From Nitriliruptorales bacterium (GTDB lineage: Bacteria; Actinomycetota; Nitriliruptoria; Euzebyales; Egibacteraceae), in assembly GCA_007133145.1 (NCBI GenBank), contig SLNF01000056.1:1-6593 (forward strand): a stretch of DNA of 6,593 bases. Direction: 5' to 3'. A model generated the notes under the pieces. It was not told the DNA's origin and made no database searches. It was given only the letters and a program-made list of their open reading frames with translations. Position numbers and translations under genes: made by a program. This document shows, piece by piece, positions 1 through 6,593 of the stretch. Positions within the stretch are counted from its first letter, which is position 1; each line of letters begins with the position of its first letter.

Positions 1-996
1 GAGTTCGCCCTCCTCCGCGACGGGCGCGAGCGCGCCGGGTGGGGGCACCGCGGCGGCGACAGCCGGGGGCTGCGCGGCGAGCGCAGGCTCGCCGGGGAGC
101 GCACCGGTGCGGGCGCGGCGGACCTCGGCGTTGACCTCTGCGCCGAGGAGGAGGACGAGCATCGTGAGCTGGAGCCAGAGCATGAGGACGATGACGCCGC
201 CGAGCGCGCCGTAGACGGGGTTGACCCCCGCGATGCGGACGTAGAGACCGAAGAGCGCCGAGGCGGCGAGCCACCCGAGCACGCCGAGGACCGCCCCCGG
301 CGTCAGCCACTGGAACGGCGGGCGCCGGTGTCGGCGATCGGGCCCGATCCAGAAGACGAACGCGAGCACGACGATGAGGACGAGGATCGACGCGACGTAG
401 CGCGCGAGCGTGGCCAGCAGCCCCGCGGTGGCGCGACCGGGGGCCTCGGCGCCGATGGCGGCGTCGAGCACCACGCGCTGGACCGGGCCACCGGCGACGA
501 GGAGCACGCCGATCGTCACGAGGCCGAGGAGGAGCGCGAGGGTGATCGCGAGGGCACCGAGGCGCATCGCGACGAAGGAGCGCGTCTCCTCGAGGTCGTT
601 GATGCGCGAGAGCGCCTTCATGAGCGTGACCGCCGCCGAGCTCACCGCCCACAGCCCCGCGGCGATGCCGACGATCGCGACGCTGAGCTCGGCGCCCCCG
701 GCCTCCTCGACGAAGCGCTCGAGGGGCCCGGCGAGCTCCGCCCGCAGCAGCGGCGGGAGGAACTCGAGCTCGTCGAGCAGGCGCAGGACGTCACGCCCGG
801 TCGTGACGAGGGTGAAGATCGCCACGGCGGCGAACATCGCGGGGAAGAGCGCGAGGAAGATCTTGAACGCCGCCCCGGCGGCGAGCGTCGGGACGTCGTC
901 GCGCTTGAGCGTCGCGAGCACCGCCGGCGCGAGCGCACGGCGCTGCGCGCGGTCGAGCGCCCGCAGCGAGACCGTCGGGACCGTCGGCTCAGCCAT
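1..996 (-). CDS. YihY/BrkB-family inner-membrane protein, C-terminus cut by window edge
   Basis: The reading frame runs from the ATG at 996 to the left edge without a stop, giving 332 visible residues; the end is missing. About six hydrophobic helices are visible at roughly residues 41-64, 104-126, 147-168, 198-218, 232-253 and 264-287, as expected for the YihY/virulence factor BrkB family (once annotated as ribonuclease BN). The family's most conserved stretch is clear near residues 251-291: LYVRIAGVNPVYGALGG, then a leucine-rich helix ending GAEVNAE. An early FPA motif follows the first helix core, and an ETR motif lies at 136-138. After residue 290 the chain becomes an Ala/Pro-rich, probably disordered cytoplasmic tail. 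The start is supported by GGAGG nine nt upstream, inside mutY, whose stop codon overlaps this start. The family's molecular function is not firmly known; envelope integrity or transport are suggestions. Family assignment is firm, role is open. Confidence 0.88.
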   Translation of the reverse strand, partial: MAEPTVPTVSLRALDRAQRRALAPAVLATLKRDDVPTLAAGAAFKIFLALFPAMFAAVAIFTLVTTGRDVLRLLDELEFLPPLLRAELAGPLERFVEEAGGAELSVAIVGIAAGLWAVSSAAVTLMKALSRINDLEETRSFVAMRLGALAITLALLLGLVTIGVLLVAGGPVQRVVLDAAIGAEAPGRATAGLLATLARYVASILVLIVVLAFVFWIGPDRRHRRPPFQWLTPGAVLGVLGWLAASALFGLYVRIAGVNPVYGALGGVIVLMLWLQLTMLVLLLGAEVNAEVRRARTGALPGEPALAAQPPAVAAAVPPPGALAPVAEEGEL

Positions 997-1939
997 CCCT
1001 CGTCGCCTCCGTCTCCTCGTGACCGGCCAAGGTGAGCCCTTCGCCGCCGACCGCCACGAGGCCGTCGGCGGCGAGGCCGTCGACGACCCTGCGGCGACCG
1101 GCCTCGTCGAGGCCGGTGAGGAGCTCCTCCACCGCCGCCCAGGCCATCGCGCCCTGCCGGAGCCCGTCGACGAGCCGGCCGCGGTACCAGCGGTCCGAGC
1201 CTTCGAACGGGCCCTGCGAGCGCGACCGGTGGGCGCCACCCGCCGCAGGATCCTGCCCGCCGGTGGCGTACCACACGCACCGGGCCGCGAGCGGGCAGGC
1301 CGGACAGTCCGGTGCCCTCGACGTGCAGCGCAGGCTACCGAGGTCCATGAGGGCATGGCTCCAGGCCGCCGCCCGAGCGGTCGGGACGAGGTCGTCGGCG
1401 AGCGCCTGGGCGCTGCGCGCCGACAGCGGAGCCCCGGCGACCGCGCGGGCGAGCACGCGCGCGACGTTGGTGTCGACCGGCGCGGCCGGCCGGGCGAAGG
1501 CGAAGGCCGCGACGGCGCGCGCGGTGTAGGCGCCGACCCCGGGCAGACGCTCCAGGGCGACGACCTCGTCGGGCACCCGTCCGGCGTGCTCTGCGACGAT
1601 GCACCGCGCCGCCTCGGACAGCCGCACCGCCCGGCGGTTGTAGCCCAGCCCCTGCCAGGCGGTCACGACTGCGGCGAGCGGGGCCTCCGCGAGGGCCTCG
1701 ACGGTCGGGAAGGCGGCGAGGAAGGCCGGCCAGGCGCGCGCGACCCGGTCGACCTGGGTCTGCTGGAGCATGACCTCGCTGACGAGGATCGCGTAGGGGT
1801 CACCGGTGCGCCGCCACGGAAGGTCGCGGCCGGAGACCCCGTACCATGCGAGGAGGTCGGCGCGCAGCGCGTCGGTGCGCGCCTCCTCGCTGGACGCGTC
1901 GCGCCCGGGTCCCACCGCGGGGGTTGCGCACTCGCTCAC
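989..1939 (-). CDS. mutY: Adenine DNA glycosylase MutY (A/8-oxoG-specific), short actinobacterial form
   Basis: MutY removes adenine mispaired with 8-oxoguanine, starting base excision repair. With a GTG start at 1939 the protein has 316 residues. Visible motifs: LPWRR at 40-44; SEVMLQQTQV around 54-63 with the catalytic Glu at 55; WQGLGYNRRA at 95-104; helix-hairpin-helix LPGVGAYTA around 132-140 with Tyr138; VDTNVARVL with the catalytic Asp at 156; and a C-X6-C-X2-C-X5-C iron-sulfur loop (Cys 205, 212, 215, 221). The roughly 90 residues after the cluster are not the NUDIX-like 8-oxoG-recognition domain of E. coli MutY. They resemble the short tail of actinobacterial MutY (FEGSDRWYRGRLVDGL, then a small helix-rich segment). 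The frame is open further upstream to 2107, but that would run into the divergent reductase gene. GTG at 1939 or 1915 is more likely; neither has a clear Shine-Dalgarno, so a leaderless transcript is possible. Family is certain, start is uncertain. Confidence 0.93.
   Translation of the reverse strand: MSECATPAVGPGRDASSEEARTDALRADLLAWYGVSGRDLPWRRTGDPYAILVSEVMLQQTQVDRVARAWPAFLAAFPTVEALAEAPLAAVVTAWQGLGYNRRAVRLSEAARCIVAEHAGRVPDEVVALERLPGVGAYTARAVAAFAFARPAAPVDTNVARVLARAVAGAPLSARSAQALADDLVPTARAAAWSHALMDLGSLRCTSRAPDCPACPLAARCVWYATGGQDPAAGGAHRSRSQGPFEGSDRWYRGRLVDGLRQGAMAWAAVEELLTGLDEAGRRRVVDGLAADGLVAVGGEGLTLAGHEETEATRDG
1006..1010 (-). promoter_or_regulatory. Ribosome binding site for the YihY/BrkB gene, inside mutY
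   Basis: On the minus strand GGAGG lies nine nt before the ATG at 996, within the last codons of mutY. It fixes the start of the membrane-protein gene. Because the mutY stop (989-991) falls after that ATG, ribosomes finishing mutY end on top of the start, a typical translational-coupling arrangement. Confidence 0.6.
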
Positions 1940-2026
1940 CGCGGGGAGGCTGGCAGCGGCCCGCGTCCGGCGCAACCAGAGGCCGACAGCAGCGGCCGAG
2001 CGGCGGCCGAGGAGGAAGGGAGGAGC
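1940..2026. promoter_or_regulatory. Divergent intergenic region between mutY and the RibD-type reductase
   Basis: These 87 bp separate two genes reading away from each other, so both promoters should lie here or in the adjoining coding ends. I cannot identify convincing -35/-10 boxes; the sequence is almost entirely G/C. A 9-bp direct repeat, GCGGCCGAG, occurs at 1992-2000 and 2003-2011 with an 11-bp period, just before the reductase ribosome binding site. The interval is inferred from gene layout, not from a recognised motif. Confidence 0.4.
2011..2025 (+). promoter_or_regulatory. Purine-rich ribosome binding site of the RibD-type reductase
   Basis: A 15-nt purine-only run, GGAGGAAGGGAGGAG, sits directly before the ATG at 2027. 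GGAGGA at 2011-2016 has a normal spacing of ten nt. It decides the start: the frame is open far upstream (from 410), but only this ATG has such a site and matches where homologous proteins begin. Confidence 0.75.
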
Positions 2027-2779
2027 ATGCGTCAGCTCTGGCCGCACGCCGTCGAGGAGATCGCGCCCTACGACGCCTACCGCCTCGACGACCCGGCCTC
2101 GCCGCACCTGCGCCTGAGCATGGTCCAGGCCGTCGACGGCCGGGCCACCGACGTCGCGGGGGTCTCAGGCGGCCTCGGCGGCGAGGGCGACTTCGCGGTC
2201 TTCGTCGCGCTGCGCGCGCTCGCCGACGCAATCCTCGTCGGCGCAGGCACCGCCAGGGTCGAGGACTACGGCCCCCACCGCGTCCGCCCGTCGCTCGCGA
2301 TCCGCCGGCGGGCCGACGGACGGACCGAGCCGGCGCCGATCGTCGTCGTGACCCGCAGCGCCGCGCTGGCGCCAACGGCGCGCCTCTTCGCCGAGGCGCG
2401 CACCCCGACGATCGTGCTCACCTGCGCCGCCGCACCGCCCGAGCGCCGGCGGGCGCTCGCCGACGTCGCCGAGGTCCTCGTCGTCGGCGACGACACCGTC
2501 GACCTCGCCGAGGGCCTGCGCCGCCTACGCGAGGACCGCGGGCTGACCCATGTCGTGTGCGAGGGAGGGCCGACGCTCAACGCCGACCTCCTCGCCGGCG
2601 GCCTCGTCGACGAGCTCTGCACGACGATCGCTCCCCAGCTCGCCGGCGGCGACGGTCCCGGCATCGTCGAGCGGCTCGACCGTCGGGTCCAGCTCACCCT
2701 CGCGCGGGTGCTCACCGACGGCAGGGAGCTCTTCACCTCCTACCGCGTCACCCGCCCCGTCGAGGCCGCGGCCGACTAG
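2027..2779 (+). CDS. Stand-alone RibD C-terminal-domain reductase (pyrimidine reductase family, Rv2671-like)
   Basis: The 250-residue protein is a single RibD-C domain with a dihydrofolate-reductase-like NADPH-binding fold. In riboflavin synthesis this domain reduces the ribosylamino pyrimidine intermediate to its ribitylamino form. Family motifs: SMVQAVDGRAT at 31-41 with the Asp-Gly pair 37-38; ALADAILVGAGTARVEDYGP at 64-83 (nucleotide-binding strand and loop); EGGPTLN at 179-185; LVDELCTTIAPQL at 193-205 followed by a Gly-rich loop. The cytidine-deaminase-like domain of bifunctional RibD is absent. Overall layout, including an N-terminal lead-in ending in a DDP motif and the VEDYGP turn, recalls mycobacterial Rv2671, an actinobacterial family reported to have dihydrofolate-reductase activity and to affect antifolate susceptibility. 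So the substrate may be a flavin precursor or dihydrofolate; sequence alone cannot decide. It diverges from mutY and ends head-on against nucS with overlapping stops. Confidence 0.87.
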   Translation: MRQLWPHAVEEIAPYDAYRLDDPASPHLRLSMVQAVDGRATDVAGVSGGLGGEGDFAVFVALRALADAILVGAGTARVEDYGPHRVRPSLAIRRRADGRTEPAPIVVVTRSAALAPTARLFAEARTPTIVLTCAAAPPERRRALADVAEVLVVGDDTVDLAEGLRRLREDRGLTHVVCEGGPTLNADLLAGGLVDELCTTIAPQLAGGDGPGIVERLDRRVQLTLARVLTDGRELFTSYRVTRPVEAAAD

Positions 2780-3441
2780 AAGAGCGTGAGGTCGTCGGAG
2801 GCGCGCCCGCGCAGGGCGTCGTAGTCGACCTCGACGCAGGCGATGCCGCGCTCGCCGGCGAGGACCTTGGCCTGGGGCTTGATGCGCTGGGCAGCGAGGA
2901 TGCCGCGCACGGGCGCGAGCAGCGGATCGCGCCCGAGGCGCTCGAGGTAGCGCGCGAGTTGCTCGACCCCGTCGATCTCCCCGTGGCGCTTGATCTCGAC
3001 GGCGACGGTCGCGCCGTCGGCGTCACGGCACAGCAGGTCGACCGGGCCGATGTCGGTGGGGTACTCCCGGCGCACGAGCGTGAGCCCCCCGGCGGGGGCG
3101 AGCGCGTCGGGGTGGGCGGCGAGGAGCTCCTGCAGATGCGCCTCGACGCCGTCCTTCGACAGCCCCGGGTCCTCGCCGAGGTCGTGGCTCACGTCGAGGA
3201 GGACCTCGTCGATGGCGATGTCGAGCACCTCGCCCTTGGCGTTGCGCACCGTCCACCCCGCGTCATGCTCCTCGAGGGTGTTCGGGGCGTTCATCCAGTT
3301 GAGCGGCTTGTAGGCGCCGCCATCGGCGTGCACGGCGACGCAGCCGTCGGCCTTGACCATGAGCAGCCGGCGCGCTGGCGGCAGCGAGGCGCTCAGCCGT
3401 CCCTCGTAGGTGACGGCGCAGTGGGCGACGACGAGACGCAT
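2776..3441 (-). CDS. nucS: Mismatch-specific endonuclease NucS/EndoMS
   Basis: This 221-residue protein has the full-length architecture of actinobacterial NucS, the enzyme that cuts both strands at certain mismatches and replaces MutS/MutL repair in many actinobacteria and some archaea. The N-terminal DNA-binding half starts MRLVVAHCAV and contains LLMVKADGCVAVHADGGAYK (27-45) and KPLNWMNAP (45-53). The C-terminal RecB-like nuclease core shows Asp135 in GPVDLL, Glu149 and Lys151 in VEIK, and Gln161/Tyr165 in EQLARYLE. The protein ends in DDLTLF; a short C-terminal motif of this kind binds and is activated by the replication sliding clamp in studied homologues. The ATG at 3441 is preceded by AGGA nine nt upstream (3451-3454), which overlaps the stop of the MOSC gene. 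The 11-nt gap suggests co-transcription with that gene. Its TAG stop overlaps the reductase TAG in the shared CTAG at 2776-2779. Confidence 0.95.
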   Translation of the reverse strand: MRLVVAHCAVTYEGRLSASLPPARRLLMVKADGCVAVHADGGAYKPLNWMNAPNTLEEHDAGWTVRNAKGEVLDIAIDEVLLDVSHDLGEDPGLSKDGVEAHLQELLAAHPDALAPAGGLTLVRREYPTDIGPVDLLCRDADGATVAVEIKRHGEIDGVEQLARYLERLGRDPLLAPVRGILAAQRIKPQAKVLAGERGIACVEVDYDALRGRASDDLTLF

Positions 3442-3452
3442 CGACGCCGATC

Positions 3453-4193
3453 CTAGGGCTCGAGGAGGGCGGCGTCGCCGACGGCGACGGCACCGGGGGT
3501 CACGACACGGGCGTACCAGCGCGTCGACGCCGGATCGCGGTCGTGGCCCATGCGACCGGGGTCACCGTCGGCGAACCACCGGGCGTTGGCCTTGCAGGGC
3601 GTGCACGGCGTCGTGAGCTCGACGCCGGCGCTGCCCACGCGCAGGCGAACCCCGGGGCGCAGGGCCGCCCAGTCGAGCCCGCGTAAGGTGAGGTTCTCGC
3701 CCGCCGCTCCGGGGAACAGCCCGTGGCCCTGGGCCGCGAAGCGCTCGATGACCTCGGCCGACCACAACGAGACCGCCTGCCAGGGCCGGCCGTGGGCGCG
3801 GGGGGTGGCCTGGCGGTCACCCTCGAGGCCGGCGGGCCCGACCGCCGCGGCCCCGACGGGGGGCTTGGGCACCCCGCCGGCCGGTGCGACGTGGACGCTC
3901 TCGACGCGGCCACGGCCGGCGGTGGGCACGAGCCCGAGGGCGCGCAGGAGCGCGGCGGCTGCCACGAGGTCGGCGAGCGCGGCTTCGGCAGCGGCGTGGC
4001 GGTCGGCCGCCTTGCCGTCGGCAGCGACCACCTCGGCGTGGCGCCGACTGCGGGCCTCGAGGCCGGCGAGGCTCGTCGCGTGGCCTTCGCGACGGGACTC
4101 GAGCACGGCCTCGTCGACACCGGCGAGCGCGAGGGGCCACCACCTGCGCACCGTGCGCGGCAGGCTGCGCAGGTCCTCGGCGGTGAGCTCCAT
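3453..4193 (-). CDS. MOSC-domain protein with N-terminal helical extension
   Basis: The 246-residue protein has a MOSC domain from about 97 to 243. MOSC domains are beta-barrel modules related to the C-terminus of molybdenum-cofactor sulfurase and are thought to handle sulfur or the cofactor through a conserved cysteine. Visible family features: VESVHVAPAGGVPKPPV at 97-113, GPAGLEGDRQ at 119-128, AVSLWSAEVIE at 140-150, AGENLTLRGLDW at 164-175, and TTPCTPCKANARWF at 194-207 with Cys197 and Cys200 as candidate functional cysteines. Residues 1-96 are Ala/Arg-rich, probably helical, and not a domain I recognise. ATG 4193 was chosen because upstream codons give Pro/Gly-rich sequence unlike the rest; its ribosome site is only a GGGGG run. 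The next gene, nucS, starts 11 nt downstream, so they are probably one operon. The precise substrate is unknown. Confidence 0.85.
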   Translation of the reverse strand: MELTAEDLRSLPRTVRRWWPLALAGVDEAVLESRREGHATSLAGLEARSRRHAEVVAADGKAADRHAAAEAALADLVAAAALLRALGLVPTAGRGRVESVHVAPAGGVPKPPVGAAAVGPAGLEGDRQATPRAHGRPWQAVSLWSAEVIERFAAQGHGLFPGAAGENLTLRGLDWAALRPGVRLRVGSAGVELTTPCTPCKANARWFADGDPGRMGHDRDPASTRWYARVVTPGAVAVGDAALLEP

Positions 4194-4362
4194 GCCCCCA
4201 TCATCGCGCAGCGCGGACGTCACGGCGGAAGGGCTGGTGCCGGCCGGAGGGCCGGGGAGGGGATCATCGGCCCGCCCGGTGGGCAAGCGATCCTCCTCCC
4301 CGCCTGGCGCCCCGCGGCGGTGTGGGTACCGCCCCGGGACCGGGGGTCAGCCGCGTGCCGAT

Positions 4363-4387
4363 ACGAGGGGGCCTCGGGCCTCCTCGT
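4363..4387. repeat. Long inverted repeat (11-bp stem, 3-nt loop)
   Basis: Positions 4363-4373 pair with 4377-4387 around the triloop TCG: ACGAGG pairs with CCTCGT, then one G-T position, then GGCC pairs with GGCC. In plus-strand RNA the G-T becomes a G-U wobble, so all 11 positions pair; in minus-strand RNA it is an A-C mismatch. It lies in the gene-free gap about 170 bp before the MOSC gene. Its role is unknown; it could be a terminator element, part of a structured leader, or chance. Confidence 0.45.
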
Positions 4388-4436
4388 GGGCGACGCTCTT
4401 GACGCGCCACCCTCGCGGTGTCCCGCATCTCGTCCT

Positions 4437-4473
4437 CACCGGTTGCCCGGTGGAGCCGGCTCTTGGCGCCGGC
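4437..4473 (-). repeat. Two adjacent hairpins, one with a GNRA-type tetraloop on the minus strand
   Basis: Read on the minus strand, positions 4452 to 4437 are CACCGG-GCAA-CCGGTG, a perfect 6-bp stem closed by GCAA, a GNRA tetraloop. Two nucleotides upstream of it is a second stem, 4468-4473 with 4455-4460 (GCCGGC each side, 7-nt loop). GNRA loops are typical of folded RNAs, and the tetraloop exists only in the minus-strand transcript, the same strand as clpC and the MOSC gene. No known RNA class is recognised. Confidence 0.4.
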
Positions 4474-4593
4474 CCCCGACGAGAGGGGTACGGGGAAGCG
4501 TCGGCAACGGCACGCCGGACTTTACCCCCGCCGGCACGATCCTGCACCCGCACCGGCACCGTCGAACGGCCGGCGCCCTGGCCCCAACGACGA

Positions 4594-4623
4594 GCGGCGC
4601 GCCCTCCGAGGGGGGCGCGCCGC
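4594..4623 (-). terminator. Probable clpC transcription terminator hairpin
   Basis: A perfect 11-bp inverted repeat (4594-4604 with 4613-4623, GGCGCGCCC core, 8-nt loop) begins 21 nt after the clpC stop codon on the minus strand. Its position and strength fit a terminator. There is no T-run after the stem, so it is not a classical intrinsic terminator; such T-poor hairpins are common after actinobacterial genes. It could alternatively protect the 3' end of the mRNA. Confidence 0.6.
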
Positions 4624-4644
4624 CGGACGTCGTGCGGGTGGGGG

Positions 4645-6593
<1,949 letters not shown>

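Larger units (their letters stand above)
4194..4644. other. Gene-free stretch between clpC and the MOSC gene, rich in potential hairpins
   Basis: I find no convincing protein gene or tRNA here, and no riboswitch or RNA family I can name. The region must hold the end of the clpC transcript and probably the promoter of the MOSC-nucS pair, though no promoter boxes stand out. Many inverted repeats are present: 4594-4604/4613-4623, 4455-4460/4468-4473, 4437-4442/4447-4452, 4363-4373/4377-4387, 4316-4321/4328-4333, 4332-4336/4341-4345 and 4240-4244/4251-4255, plus weaker ones around 4474-4535. Some such pairing is expected by chance in sequence this GC-rich. The density still makes a structured RNA or long leader reading on the minus strand worth considering. 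Confidence 0.55.

Noticed and set aside
328..1035. 235-residue Asp/Glu/Arg-rich plus-strand frame
   Set aside because: Mirror image of the YihY/BrkB coding sequence; the charged composition is what the antisense of a GC-rich hydrophobic gene produces.
410..2026. Very long plus-strand open frame antisense to the membrane-protein gene and mutY, running into the reductase
   Set aside because: It is antisense to two clear family members and has a low-complexity Arg/Ser/Pro/Ala composition. Only the part from 2027 onward matches a known family and has a ribosome binding site. Stop-free frames are expected at this GC level.
4194..4286. Upstream extension of the MOSC gene to the ATG at 4286
   Set aside because: Adds 31 Pro/Gly/Ser residues without family resemblance; the ATG at 4193 is a better start.
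4264..4428. 54-residue minus-strand frame beginning MRDTARVARQERR, with AGGA upstream and the GNRA hairpin just before it
   Set aside because: Extremely Arg/Pro/Gly-rich, with visibly less G/C bias in third positions than neighbouring genes and no resemblance to a known small protein. A leader peptide cannot be fully excluded.
4514..4535. Minus-strand GTAAAGTCCGG resembling part of the conserved RNase P RNA core
   Set aside because: The other invariant RNase P RNA elements (for example ACAGA and GGCUUA-type segments) are not found at suitable distances, and the flanking stems do not match.
4555..4580. Minus-strand GTTCGAC resembling a tRNA T-loop
   Set aside because: No acceptor, D or anticodon arms can be built around it; the stem is only 3 bp.

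Overview
This is a very GC-rich, gene-dense stretch of bacterial chromosome that looks actinobacterial. The best lineage markers are a NucS/EndoMS-type mismatch endonuclease, a MutY without the C-terminal NUDIX-like domain, a stand-alone RibD-C reductase resembling mycobacterial Rv2671, and a ClpC ATPase with a UVR-containing middle domain. Third codon positions are almost all G or C. A deep-branching class such as Acidimicrobiia would fit, but the window cannot settle this. No mobile element, CRISPR array, rRNA or tRNA is visible.

Layout from left to right. Positions 1-996 (minus) hold a YihY/BrkB-type six-helix membrane protein, cut by the left edge. Positions 989-1939 (minus) hold mutY, whose end overlaps the membrane-protein start by 8 nt, so the two probably form a translationally coupled pair. 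After an 87-bp divergent gap, 2027-2779 (plus) holds the RibD-C-domain reductase. It runs head-on into nucS (2776-3441, minus), and the two stop codons share the palindrome CTAG. Upstream of nucS, 11 nt away on the same strand, is a MOSC-domain protein (3453-4193) with an unassigned N-terminal extension of about 95 residues. A 451-bp stretch without a convincing gene (4194-4644) carries many hairpins, including a terminator-like one just after clpC. Positions 4645-6593 (minus) hold the last 648 residues of ClpC; its start lies beyond the right edge.

Functionally the window is mainly housekeeping. MutY and NucS are both mismatch-directed replication-fidelity enzymes and lie about 0.8 kb apart, on either side of the reductase gene. 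The reductase points to flavin or possibly folate metabolism, MOSC to sulfur or molybdenum-cofactor-type chemistry, and ClpC to regulated proteolysis with ClpP. I see no clear evidence of a new multi-gene system. The points most worth a second look are the structured gap downstream of clpC, the MOSC N-terminal extension, and the fidelity-gene neighbourhood.
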